The position numbers and the translations under genes were made by a program. The notes beneath the pieces are model-generated. The model did not search any database. It was not told the origin of the DNA and saw only the letters and a program-made list of their open reading frames with translations. From NCBI GenBank assembly GCA_905212635.1, contig CAJMFH010000035.1, positions 1 through 27,727 on the forward strand: DNA of 27,727 nucleotides, written 5' to 3'. Numbering within the stretch: position 1 is the stretch's first letter; each line of letters opens with the position of its first letter. This stretch comes from an uncultured Lachnoclostridium sp. (lineage in GTDB: Bacteria > Bacillota > Clostridia > Lachnospirales > Lachnospiraceae). This document shows, one piece after another, positions 16,183 to 23,643 of this stretch.

Positions 16183-17847
16183 ATGAAACAGGAAGAGATG
16201 GAGAGAGCATTTATTGAGCTCTTGAATTGCGATGCACTGACGCTGGAGAAATATGAAGAAAATGTCTGCAAAGCGATGGCTGTTTTGGCAGAAGAACTGC
16301 CGGTCAGCTGTGTAAAAGTGCGTCTGGAGACACCGGTGTCAAAGATCTATCCACAGGGGAGAAAGCACGAAGCGGTGCTTTATGGGACAACAGAAGAATT
16401 GGGAAATAATGGATATCAAAAACAATATAATCTGCCGGATGGGGGCGAAGTGGTTTTCGAAATTGGAATCTGCGAGGGAGAAGAACTGTCGGAAGAGCAA
16501 AATGACACGATTCATTATCTGTTCCGCGAAACCTTCGTGCACTACAGCCGGTTTATGATGAATCATATGATCTTGCAGATCATGAATACAGATATTTCTA
16601 CAGGGGTACTGACACCGGAGGCGTTTATGACATTTGTTGGTCAGAAACTGGCAGAAAATACGCTGGATCAGTATCAGATCGTTTTCTTTAACATTCACAA
16701 TTTTAAATATGTAAATAAAGTTTTTTCATACGAGCAGGGTGATGTTGTTCTGCGGAATTATGCACAGAAAGTAAATTCCGGGTTATGGCAGGAAGAGAGG
16801 ATGGCAAGACTTGGAGGCGATAATTTCCTTTTGCTTCTGAAAACGGAGCATGCAAAAGAAGTGGTTGCCAATCTGCGGAATATCCGGATGGTGTACCAGA
16901 CACCGCAGAAGACAAAAGAACTGGTTTTTGGTGCGACCGTAGGTATCAGTTCCCTGCATGACATTCATGCACCGCGCGAAGTGATGGGGCGTGCGAGTAT
17001 TGCGTATCAGGCGGCGAGACAAAGGGGAGCCGGAAAAGCGGCGATGTACACCGATGACATAAAGATGCAGATGATGCACGTACAGAGTATCATTTCCAAT
17101 TTTCCGATGGCATTGAAAGCGCGTGAATTTGTCGTATATTATCAGCCGAAGGTGGACATTTCACAAAAGAAGTGCTGTGGTGCGGAGGCGCTCGTGCGCT
17201 GGATTCAGAATGGAAATGTGATCGCACCCGGAAAATTTGTGCCACAGCTTGAGCAGGAGGGAAGCATCTGCCAGCTGGATTATTATGTGCTGGAAGAAGT
17301 GTGCAGATTCCAGAAAAAACGGCAGGAAAACGGCGAAAAAATGGTATGTATCTCGGTCAATTTTTCAAGAAAACATCTTCAGGAAAAAAATCTTGTAAAA
17401 AATATTTTGCAGATCATTGACCGTTACGGTGTAGAACACCAATATTTGGAAATTGAGCTTACGGAAAGCGAAGATTTTCAGGATTATGAACGCATGGCAG
17501 AAATTGTTGGTGAACTGGCAGAAAATGGAATTATGACATCCATTGACGATTTTGGAACCGGATTTTCTTCGCTCAATATGATCAAGCGCGTGAATATCGA
17601 CGTGATTAAGATTGACCGCTCGTTTATTCCGCTGGAGCAGGAATATCAGGAGAAGAAAAAAGACATGATCATGTTCTGCAGTATTGTGGACCTGGTGAAA
17701 AAGCTGGGCAAACGGATTGTGGCAGAAGGTGTGGAAACGGCAGAGCAGTTACAGTACCTTACGCAGGCAGGCTGTGATATCGTACAGGGCTATGTATTTG
17801 ATAAGCCATTGCCGCAGACCGAATTTGAAAAACGACTGTGTGTTTGA
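16183..17847 (+). CDS. c-di-GMP phosphodiesterase with degenerate GGDEF domain
   Basis: A 554-residue cytosolic protein without membrane segments. Residues 1-135 are an unrecognised N-terminal region. A GGDEF fold occupies about 137-290, but its active-site motif is GGDNF (211-215), so cyclase activity is doubtful; it may bind GTP as a regulator. The EAL domain (about 305-550) keeps the usual set: EAL (335-337), Asn393, Glu428 in ELTES, DDFG (455-458), Lys476, Glu515 in AEGVE and Gln535. An active phosphodiesterase that lowers c-di-GMP is therefore the best call. The start is ATG 16183, with AAAGG about 12 bases upstream; other in-frame starts are worse. A strong terminator follows. Confidence 0.9.
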   Translation: MKQEEMERAFIELLNCDALTLEKYEENVCKAMAVLAEELPVSCVKVRLETPVSKIYPQGRKHEAVLYGTTEELGNNGYQKQYNLPDGGEVVFEIGICEGEELSEEQNDTIHYLFRETFVHYSRFMMNHMILQIMNTDISTGVLTPEAFMTFVGQKLAENTLDQYQIVFFNIHNFKYVNKVFSYEQGDVVLRNYAQKVNSGLWQEERMARLGGDNFLLLLKTEHAKEVVANLRNIRMVYQTPQKTKELVFGATVGISSLHDIHAPREVMGRASIAYQAARQRGAGKAAMYTDDIKMQMMHVQSIISNFPMALKAREFVVYYQPKVDISQKKCCGAEALVRWIQNGNVIAPGKFVPQLEQEGSICQLDYYVLEEVCRFQKKRQENGEKMVCISVNFSRKHLQEKNLVKNILQIIDRYGVEHQYLEIELTESEDFQDYERMAEIVGELAENGIMTSIDDFGTGFSSLNMIKRVNIDVIKIDRSFIPLEQEYQEKKKDMIMFCSIVDLVKKLGKRIVAEGVETAEQLQYLTQAGCDIVQGYVFDKPLPQTEFEKRLCV

Positions 17848-17877
17848 TTTTGAATATCTTTCTATATTGTTACAGAG

Positions 17878-17902
17878 GGCACGAGCTTAGTCTCGTGCCT
17901 TT
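17878..17902. terminator. Bidirectional terminator, overlaps the CLC stop codon
   Basis: GGCACGAG (17878-17885) and CTCGTGCC (17892-17899) form an 8-bp GC-rich stem with a six-base loop, followed by TTTCTG on plus. The minus-strand CLC gene stops inside the hairpin (stop at 17889-17887). Confidence 0.8.
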
Positions 17903-19155
17903 CTGTTTACGTACTGGGAACGGTATTTGGAGTACACGATCGTCTGGTCGTGGTAAAGTCCATAATAGCCGGATAGAAGGAAACTTACGCTGATGGCGAT
18001 CATAAAGTAAGGAACTCCCACATAGCCAAACAATTCGAACGCAATAAGGAGCGACGAGATTGGACAGTTTGTCACACCGCAGAATACGGAGACCATGCCG
18101 ACTGCGGCACAAAGAGACGGCGAAAGTCCGGCAATCTGTCCGAACAGACAGCCAAATGTCGCACCGACGAAAAATGACGGCACGATCTCGCCACCTTTAA
18201 AACCGGCTTCCAGTGTAAGCGCGGTAAATACAATTTTCCAGAAAAAGGCAGTCGGATGTACATTTCCCTGTATCGCGCGCGCAATAACCGGCACGCCGGC
18301 TCCCATATAATCATCCGTCTGTAGACACAGTGTCAGCAGAATGATAATAACCGCTGAAAATACAATACGCACATACGGATTTTTTAATTTCGCACGATAG
18401 ACATCCCCCAGAGAATGCAATATAATACAAAACAGAACGCTCAGTCCGGCGCAGAGCATGGCAAGTACAATTATTTTGACACTTGGAAATAATTGGAAAG
18501 CCGGCACGCCGAGCAAATGAAATACATTTGGCCCGATCCCCATGTGGTTGGCAACTTTGAATGAGATCAGCGAAGCGAATACACACGGAACGAGCGCCGC
18601 ATAATACATGACTCCGACGCTGACGACTTCCATGGCAAAGACAACGGCGGCAATCGGCGTACCGAAGATTGCCGAGAAGGCGGCACTCATGCCGCACATA
18701 ACGAGGATGCGGCGGTCACGGTCATCAAGCCGGAACCACCTTCCAAGCTGGTTTCCAATGCTTCCACCGAGCTGCAATGCGGCTCCCTCACGTCCCGCAG
18801 AACCACCGAAAAGATGGGTGATCACGGTCGAGATAAAGATGAGCGGTGCCATTTTAAAAGGCAGCTCGGTTTCGGCATGAATGGTTGACAAAACCATGTT
18901 TGTGCCTTTATCATTTTTATATTGAAAAAGTCCGTACAAAAATACGATGAAAATGCCGGCAAGTGGCAGGAAAAAGATCATCCACGGGCGTTCGGTGCGA
19001 AAATCGGTCACAAAACGAAGGCAGGCGGCAAAAAGGGTGCTGAAGCCCCCGATGACAAGACCGGTTGCGGCGGCGAGAAGTCCCCAGCGCACGAAAGTGT
19101 GGATGTTCCGCAGCATTTTGTGGATGGTTAAGCGGATTATTTTTAATTGTCTCAT
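17887..19155 (-). CDS. CLC-family anion channel/antiporter
   Basis: A 422-residue polytopic membrane protein of the CLC family. The gating-glutamate motif is GGSAGREGAALQ with Glu123, GEIVPSFF is the second family motif, and IFGTPIAAVVFAMEV the third. The usual central-serine motif GSGIP is not present: the aligned place reads KGTNMV, with Met87 where Ser is expected. A Met there is a trait I associate with fluoride/proton CLC^F antiporters, but those carry GREGT, not GREGA, and no fluoride riboswitch is upstream, so the ion is open (chloride or fluoride). No cytosolic CBS domains are present. Start ATG 19155; its upstream ribosome binding site is AAAGAGG. Confidence 0.88.
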   Translation of the reverse strand: MRQLKIIRLTIHKMLRNIHTFVRWGLLAAATGLVIGGFSTLFAACLRFVTDFRTERPWMIFFLPLAGIFIVFLYGLFQYKNDKGTNMVLSTIHAETELPFKMAPLIFISTVITHLFGGSAGREGAALQLGGSIGNQLGRWFRLDDRDRRILVMCGMSAAFSAIFGTPIAAVVFAMEVVSVGVMYYAALVPCVFASLISFKVANHMGIGPNVFHLLGVPAFQLFPSVKIIVLAMLCAGLSVLFCIILHSLGDVYRAKLKNPYVRIVFSAVIIILLTLCLQTDDYMGAGVPVIARAIQGNVHPTAFFWKIVFTALTLEAGFKGGEIVPSFFVGATFGCLFGQIAGLSPSLCAAVGMVSVFCGVTNCPISSLLIAFELFGYVGVPYFMIAISVSFLLSGYYGLYHDQTIVYSKYRSQYVNRKARD

Positions 19156-19195
19156 AAGTAAGTCCTCTTTCTCATATTTAAATAATTACGAATTA

Positions 19196-19224
19196 ATTAT
19201 AAACTTTTTTGCGGGTTATTACAA
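19196..19224 (-). promoter_or_regulatory. Promoter of the CLC gene
   Basis: On the minus strand TTGTAA and TATAAT are separated by 17 bp, about 40 bases upstream of the start codon. Confidence 0.6.
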
Positions 19225-19277
19225 TATAGAATTGAAAGGCAGTTAGTCCGGAATGATTGCCGGGAAAGGAAACAGAT

Positions 19278-19817
19278 ATGACAAAGCATGAATTTGACCA
19301 ATATGTTTTTACGCATGGTCCGGATATCCTCCGCTTCTGCAAAATGACGACGGCAAGTGACAGCGAGGGCGAGGAACTCTATCAGGACACGATGCTGACA
19401 TTGCTTGAACAATTAAATAAATTGGATTCCGCAAAAAACATAAAGAGTTATGCATTGTCTGTGGCAATCTTTTTGTGGAAGAATAAACGGAGAAAATTTG
19501 CCTGGCGAAAGCGGCTGGCATCTTTTGAAAGTTATGAGGCACATTTGGAGAGCGGGGATCCGCTTTCGATGTCGGCTTCGGAGGAAACTCCAGAGAATCA
19601 GGTGTTGAAGAAGGAAACCGTAGAACTGGTGCGGAATCTGGTAAATGAACTGCCGGAAAAATACCGCACTTCGATCTACCTGTTTTATACAGCCGACTTG
19701 AAGATCGCAGAGATCGCCGACTGTCTGAAAATCTCAGAAAATACGGTAAAGAGTCGATTGCGCAAGGCGAAAAGTATCTTGAAAAAGAAATTGGAGGTTG
19801 CAGATTATGAACGATAA
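19278..19817 (+). CDS. ECF-type RNA polymerase sigma factor
   Basis: A 179-residue sigma-70 family protein. Region 2 is about residues 5-75, with the helix EGEELYQDTML and the basic NKRRKFAWRKRL patch. Region 4 is about 115-172, with LPEKYRTSIYLFY and the recognition helix SENTVKSRLRKAKSILKKKL. The absence of regions 1 and 3 places it with extracytoplasmic-function factors. ATG 19278 has AAAGGA before it; the frame extends seven codons to a TTG. The gene overlaps the following membrane protein by 11 bases, the classical sigma/anti-sigma arrangement. Its own promoter could not be identified; autoregulation is likely for the type. Confidence 0.9.
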   Translation: MTKHEFDQYVFTHGPDILRFCKMTTASDSEGEELYQDTMLTLLEQLNKLDSAKNIKSYALSVAIFLWKNKRRKFAWRKRLASFESYEAHLESGDPLSMSASEETPENQVLKKETVELVRNLVNELPEKYRTSIYLFYTADLKIAEIADCLKISENTVKSRLRKAKSILKKKLEVADYER

Positions 19818-20796
19818 AGAGTTGGATCAAATTCTCAGAAAGGCCCTCAGACCGGAAGTTTCCGAGGAAGAATTGGAAGTCTGGGAGAGGACACCGCGAA
19901 TGGAGAGTGAACATACTATGAGAAGACATACAATAATAAAATCCACGGTTGCGGCAGCAGCTTGTCTGGCACTTATTGCCGGCATCGGATACGGACATTT
20001 TCCGGAAATTGGAAACAAGTCGTCGCAACAGGGCACAACAGTGACAAAGACAACACCACAGAGTGTACTGAATTCCTTTACGGTAACAGTCAGTGCGGCA
20101 GAGGTAAAAAAGAGCAAAGCATCCGGCGTTTCCGGCGCATCGATTCAGGGCGAAGAGACGTCCGGGAAGGCACAGCCGAAAATATATGCGTCGCCGAGTT
20201 ATGGCAGCGCATGGGCGGGAAATCCGGAAGGAAGCAAGGTAACGTATTGGGTTATTGCGCCGATTACCTGCTCGGGCGACAATATCAAGAGCGTCACCTA
20301 TACGATCAATAAAGGTTATTTTTCGGTAGTTGCTAAGAAGAATTCCAAATATCTGATCGCCTCAGAGAGCAAATCAACAAAGGCGGAGAACTGGTTTGGT
20401 TTCAATGAGTATGCAGATTATGCCAAAAAAGAGTATACTTCTTTTACGGTTAGCGGTACTGAGAAACCGGAGGAAAAATTCCAGATTGCATTTGTCGGGG
20501 AAGGTATGCTCTCAAAAAAAGGCAAAAAGGCTCTTTTTAATGGAGATGAGGGGCTGCAGGCAGAAGCGGAGGCACACCAGGAACTTATCGGAGACACCGT
20601 AATTACCTGTACAGCCACATACAACGATGGTTCCCAGAAATCCGTTGATGTGAAAGTGGGAACGGAAGTATTGGGAATATTAGATGTACTGAGTGCCCAA
20701 GAAGCGGAGGACGATGCCGCAGCAAAGGGAAAAGGCAAGATAAAGGATCCGTTAAAAAGAAAAGATGTCTACACGACATTTGAAGTACAGCAGTAA
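19807..20796 (+). CDS. Membrane-bound anti-sigma factor with extracellular domain
   Basis: A 329-residue protein that I do not recognise beyond its layout. Residues 1-40 are a short charged cytosolic part, 43-63 a single membrane helix, and about 65-329 an extracytoplasmic region that begins with a Ser/Thr-rich linker. The segment NSFTVTVSAAE after the helix resembles that of other Firmicute membrane proteins encoded beside sigma factors. The position directly behind, and overlapping, the sigma gene gives the inference that residues 1-40 sequester the sigma factor. The extracellular part is probably the sensor, but its signal is unknown. ATG 19807 has GGAGG nine bases upstream. Confidence 0.75.
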   Translation: MNDKELDQILRKALRPEVSEEELEVWERTPRMESEHTMRRHTIIKSTVAAAACLALIAGIGYGHFPEIGNKSSQQGTTVTKTTPQSVLNSFTVTVSAAEVKKSKASGVSGASIQGEETSGKAQPKIYASPSYGSAWAGNPEGSKVTYWVIAPITCSGDNIKSVTYTINKGYFSVVAKKNSKYLIASESKSTKAENWFGFNEYADYAKKEYTSFTVSGTEKPEEKFQIAFVGEGMLSKKGKKALFNGDEGLQAEAEAHQELIGDTVITCTATYNDGSQKSVDVKVGTEVLGILDVLSAQEAEDDAAAKGKGKIKDPLKRKDVYTTFEVQQ

Positions 20797-20836
20797 AAGC
20801 AGCGAGGACGATGGTTTGCCGTCTGCCGGATAAGAG

Positions 20837-20859
20837 GGCGCCCGGAGGGGCGCCTTTTT
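20837..20859 (+). terminator. Rho-independent terminator after the sigma/anti-sigma operon
   Basis: GGCGCCC (20837-20843) and GGGCGCC (20848-20854) with a four-base loop, followed by TTTTT. It is very GC-rich and stable. Confidence 0.88.
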
Positions 20860-21245
20860 GGCGTGGCGACGGGGCGCGGAAGTATGTTTTGGGGGTGTAG
20901 GGTGCACTCCTGCACCTAAGCCGTGGCGGCGGGGGCGCGTACCCCGGAAAGAGGAAAAAGAAGTTATTCCAGTGGTGAGCCGCCGCGTCAAGACTGGGTG
21001 AGGCACCACTGAAAAAGGGAAAAGAAGTCATTCCAGTGGTGAGCTGCCCTGATAAGGCCGGGTGAGGCACCCCGGAAAGAGGAAAAGCAAGTTATTCCAG
21101 TAGTGCAGGGAAGTGCCCCAGCTGCCCCCGCGCCTAAGGCGCGCCGGCAGGACGTCGCCGGCACCGGCAATAGAGTTGTTGACTGGTGTCAACAAAGCCG
21201 GCAGCTGTGCCCCACAAGACCAAGTCGTGCACGGACTATTTCCCT
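20860..21245. other. GC-rich non-coding island with hairpins
   Basis: No reading frame here looks real: the frames that exist are Pro/Ala/Phe-rich by-products of repeats whose period is not a multiple of three. Composition is far richer in G and C than the neighbouring genes. Hairpins seen: GGTGCA-CTCC-TGCACC (20901-20916), CGCGCC-TAA-GGCGCG (21129-21143) and TTGTTGAC-TGGT-GTCAACAA (21176-21195). The tandem repeat is listed separately. The function is unknown; an untranslated RNA or a repetitive intergenic element is possible. Confidence 0.55.
20941..21105. repeat. 64-bp tandem repeat, two full copies and one partial
   Basis: Copies begin at 20941, 21005 and 21069, each starting ACC(C/A)C, followed by a purine-rich stretch and AAGT(T/C)ATTCCAGT(G/A)GTG; the first two end GGGTGAGGC. 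The third diverges after about 37 bases. CACCACTG at the start of copy 2 (21004-21011) can pair with CAGTGGTG on either side (20970-20977 or 21034-21041), giving mutually exclusive hairpins. Confidence 0.85.
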
Positions 21246-21256
21246 TTTGCTCTATT

Positions 21257-21267
21257 TGTGCTATACT
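21257..21267 (+). promoter_or_regulatory. Likely extended -10 promoter of the GNAT gene
   Basis: TTGTGCTATACT contains an extended -10 (TGC before TATACT at 21262-21267) 24 bases upstream of the start. No convincing -35 is seen. Confidence 0.4.
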
Positions 21268-21291
21268 TAAAAGAAAAAAGAACGAGGCGAT

Positions 21292-21861
21292 ATGATGTCA
21301 GAACCCAATATACACATTAGAGAGGCGGTGCCGGACGATGCTGCCGCACTGCTTGCCATTTACGAGCCGTATGTGAAGGAGACGGCGATCACATTTGAAT
21401 ACGAGGTGCCGAGTGTCGAGGAATTTCGTGCGCGGATTGAGAAGACAAAGAAGAAATATCCGTATCTTGTGGCGCTCTGCGACGGCGAAGTGGCGGGATA
21501 CGCGTATGCCGGTGCATTTAAAGAACGCGCGGCGTATGATTTTGCGGTGGAAACGTCCATTTATGTGAAACAGGGAATGCGGCGCGGTGGGATCGGCGGA
21601 AGATTGTATGCGGCGCTGGAGAAGGAACTGCGGGAAATGGGCATCCAAAATATGGAAGCCTGTATCGGCGTGCCGGAGGTCGAAGATGAATATTTGACAC
21701 GAAGCAGCGTACATTTTCATGAGCATCTTGGATTTCGCATGGTGGGTGAATTTTACAAATGTGGATTTAAGTTTGGACGCTGGTACAACATGGCGTGGAT
21801 GGAAAAGCACATCGGCGAGCATGGGGCGCAGCCGAAAGTGACATGGAAGGGGGAAATGTAA
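21292..21861 (+). CDS. GNAT acetyltransferase, phosphinothricin acetyltransferase-like
   Basis: A 189-residue GNAT-fold protein close to the Pat/Bar group. The N-terminal IREAVPDDAAALLAIYEPYV and TFEYEVPSVEEF are typical of that group, ETSIYVKQGMRRGGIGGRLY holds the acetyl-CoA pyrophosphate loop (R-R-G-G-I-G), and HEHLGFRMVGEF is motif B. Group members acetylate phosphinothricin, methionine sulfoximine or related amino acids; natural chromosomal substrates are often unknown. ATG 21292 and the next ATG are both possible starts; the first is used. The small gene after it starts right after the stop, so the two are probably one operon. Confidence 0.88.
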   Translation: MMSEPNIHIREAVPDDAAALLAIYEPYVKETAITFEYEVPSVEEFRARIEKTKKKYPYLVALCDGEVAGYAYAGAFKERAAYDFAVETSIYVKQGMRRGGIGGRLYAALEKELREMGIQNMEACIGVPEVEDEYLTRSSVHFHEHLGFRMVGEFYKCGFKFGRWYNMAWMEKHIGEHGAQPKVTWKGEM

Positions 21862-22104
21862 ATGTTTGGCAGAAGGAGAATTGCGGAGCTGGAGCAGCTG
21901 CTGACTTCCGTACAGATGAACAGTTCCAACAATTATAAGGATGCGGCGAAAGCAGATTACGAGACGTTTTGGAAGTGTATGGCAGAAATGAAGGAAAGCG
22001 GTAAGATCAATGAAAAGACATACCGTTATTATGAACACGAAGGAAATAAATGGCAGGCGAAGATGAAAAATTACAATCACCAGAACAATGTGACGGGGTT
22101 TTGA
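21862..22104 (+). CDS. Small charged protein, unknown function
   Basis: An 80-residue soluble protein that I do not recognise. Its N-terminus is RRRIAELEQLL, followed by a polar, helix-prone middle region rich in Lys, Glu, Asn and Tyr, ending NHQNNVTGF. No membrane segment or Cys pair is present. ATG 21862 directly follows the GNAT stop codon, with GGGGG eight bases upstream, so translation is probably coupled. Length and codon usage support a real gene. Confidence 0.6.
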   Translation: MFGRRRIAELEQLLTSVQMNSSNNYKDAAKADYETFWKCMAEMKESGKINEKTYRYYEHEGNKWQAKMKNYNHQNNVTGF

Positions 22105-22128
22105 AAAATAGCGGAAATCAATCTTTGC

Positions 22129-22157
22129 TTGACATAATTGTAAACAAGTGATATATT
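22129..22157 (+). promoter_or_regulatory. Upstream promoter of the TetR gene
   Basis: TTGACA, a 17-bp spacer and TATATT (22152-22157). A small hairpin (GGCTA and TAGCC around eight bases) lies between it and the second promoter. Confidence 0.6.
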
Positions 22158-22200
22158 ATGGCTAACGACAAGTAGCCGTATAGGTACTAATGAGTAATAC

Positions 22201-22246
22201 TTGACATGTGTGCAAAAAGTAATATACTATAAATGAGTTTATAGTA
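22201..22246 (+). promoter_or_regulatory. Proximal promoter and palindromic operator of the TetR gene
   Basis: TTGACA (22201-22206), 16 bp and TATACT (22223-22228). A palindrome with 9-base arms (TACTATAAA at 22225-22233, TTTATAGTA at 22238-22246) covers the -10 and start point. This is the expected place for TetR autorepression. Confidence 0.7.
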
Positions 22247-22276
22247 AACGGATTTGTAGTATTGGAGATTTAAGAT

Positions 22277-22909
22277 ATGCCTAGTAGCCCTAAAATCAAA
22301 AAAGAAGATATGCTGCAGGCTGCATTGGAGATTATTATTCAGGATGGATATGCAGCTCTTAACATTAAAGCAGTAGCAAAGAAACTGGAATGTTCCACGG
22401 CACCGATTTCCTGGCAGTTTGGAGGAATGGATGGATTGCGGCAGGATTTAATTCCTTTTGCAGAGCAATATGTGGCGGATACCTATTATAGTTTAAATGA
22501 AAATGAATTTGCCACATTTGAACAGAGAGGGAAAGGAACCGTAGATTTAGCGTTAGAGAAACCATATTTGTTTCGTTTCCTTTATATGGGCGAGATAAGG
22601 CCGCATTTAATTACAGGCTTCGAGTTACACCCGGATGATTTGGATGGAATCAATGTATATGAGAAAATAGCAGATACGCTGGAAATTACAGAGAAGCAGG
22701 TAATGGATTTTGCTATGACGATGATGGTATATACACAGGGAATAGGAACTTTGATTGCATCAGGTATTGTTAAGGACACAAAAGAAAATATGTATCGTAT
22801 GCTTCATAATACGGGTATGACGTATTTGAAAGGATTGGGTGTTAAGGAGAATATTTTACAGTCTTTGTCAGGAGGTGATACGTCAGATGAAAGCAGTAGT
22901 AACGGATAA
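22277..22909 (+). CDS. TetR-family transcriptional regulator
   Basis: A 210-residue regulator. The N-terminal HTH (about 10-55) has LQAALEIIIQDGYAALNIKA followed by KKLECSTAPISWQFGGMDGL, the usual TetR pattern with an atypical S-W-Q-F in place of the common Y-Y/H-F ending. The C-terminal ligand-binding part is all-helical; its ligand is unknown. The 9-base palindrome at the proximal promoter suggests autoregulation, with control of the following genes (KTR protein, membrane protein, acetyltransferase) possible. ATG 22277 has GGAG upstream. It overlaps the KTR gene by 23 bases. Confidence 0.88.
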   Translation: MPSSPKIKKEDMLQAALEIIIQDGYAALNIKAVAKKLECSTAPISWQFGGMDGLRQDLIPFAEQYVADTYYSLNENEFATFEQRGKGTVDLALEKPYLFRFLYMGEIRPHLITGFELHPDDLDGINVYEKIADTLEITEKQVMDFAMTMMVYTQGIGTLIASGIVKDTKENMYRMLHNTGMTYLKGLGVKENILQSLSGGDTSDESSSNG

Positions 22910-23069
22910 ATGGATTTTATGTCCGGTATGCAAGGCAAAGACGCGGACACAGATATTGGATGATACGGAATTAAGGCATTTTCCTCTGTTTTGTCCAAAA
23001 TGCAAAGAAAGTTTTATTATCAATGTAAAGAACCACATAGTAGATTATCAATCGATTGCCAGACGCTAA
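22887..23069 (+). CDS. Cysteine-rich KTR zinc-ribbon protein
   Basis: A 60-residue protein. Two CXXC pairs (Cys12/Cys15 and Cys36/Cys39) form a zinc ribbon, with KTRT after the first pair and TELRHFPLFCPKCK around the second, the hallmark of the cysteine-rich KTR family. Such proteins are frequent passengers of Tn916-like and other integrative elements in gut Firmicutes; their function is not established. ATG 22887 is preceded by AGGAGGTGA, so this start is clear even though the frame is open further upstream. It overlaps the TetR gene and has a terminator right after it. Confidence 0.85.
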   Translation: MKAVVTDKWILCPVCKAKTRTQILDDTELRHFPLFCPKCKESFIINVKNHIVDYQSIARR

Positions 23070-23070
23070 G

Positions 23071-23110
23071 ACGCAGAGCAGAAACGAAATGTTTTTTGCC
23101 TGCGTTTTTT
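23071..23110 (+). terminator. Terminator after the KTR gene
   Basis: ACGCAG (23071-23076) pairs with CTGCGT (23100-23105); a second imperfect stem lies inside. TTTTTT follows, ending at 23110. Confidence 0.65.
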
Positions 23111-23169
23111 GTATATAAGAAGCATACAAATGAGCAGGAGTCAATTTATTGGATAGGAAGGATTGCATT

Positions 23170-23619
23170 ATGGATAAGTATATGAATTACTGGGGCTTGG
23201 TTTTTGTTATTGTGATTTTGATCCCCAATATTGTGTTTGCAGTAACATGTAAAGATGGATTTGAAAACCGTTATCAGAACAAGTTAGTTGAAATTCTTGA
23301 GCAGATTGGTCGATTTGGATGCTTTATCAGCATGTTTGTTACAATTCCCCTTTTGTGTAAAGGATATTGGTTTAAGCAGGGAGAAACGATTTATCTGATT
23401 TTGGGAGTGCTGCTTGTAGTATTGTATTGTTTTGGCTGGGTAGTATTTTGGAAAGAGGATTCTATACGAAAGTCATTATATTTATCAATTATTCCTGCAT
23501 TGCTATTTGTCGAAAGTGGTATTATAAGCGGTAATATTTTACTGTTGGTTTTTGCAGTCATCTTTGCACCATGTCATATTTTAATAAGTTATATGAATGC
23601 GGTGCTGAAAGTAAATTAG
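23170..23619 (+). CDS. Small membrane protein, unknown function
   Basis: A 149-residue protein with four or five hydrophobic helices (about 8-26, 44-62, 74-94, 103-118 and 122-142) and a loop CKDGFENRYQNK between the first two. I do not recognise a family. ATG 23170 has AGGAAGG upstream and is preferred over a TTG seven codons earlier. It sits between the KTR terminator and the acetyltransferase gene, within the AT-richer segment, and may be transferred together with its neighbours. Confidence 0.65.
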   Translation: MDKYMNYWGLVFVIVILIPNIVFAVTCKDGFENRYQNKLVEILEQIGRFGCFISMFVTIPLLCKGYWFKQGETIYLILGVLLVVLYCFGWVVFWKEDSIRKSLYLSIIPALLFVESGIISGNILLLVFAVIFAPCHILISYMNAVLKVN

Positions 23620-23643
23620 AATCAAATGTGGAAGTGAAAATAG

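Noticed and set aside
19156..19277. Fluoride riboswitch upstream of the CLC gene
   Set aside because: No GGNGAUG-type core or pseudoknot layout could be found on the minus strand.
20941..21105. Repeats considered as a CRISPR array
   Set aside because: Units are contiguous, imperfect and 64 bp long, with no distinct unique spacers and no cas genes.
20603..21170. Minus-strand frames across the GC-rich repeat island
   Set aside because: The repeat period (64) is not a multiple of three and the products are low complexity; treated as non-coding.
21298..22080. A 260-codon minus-strand open frame opposite the GNAT gene
   Set aside because: The plus-strand GNAT and small protein have ribosome binding sites and family motifs; the antisense product resembles nothing.
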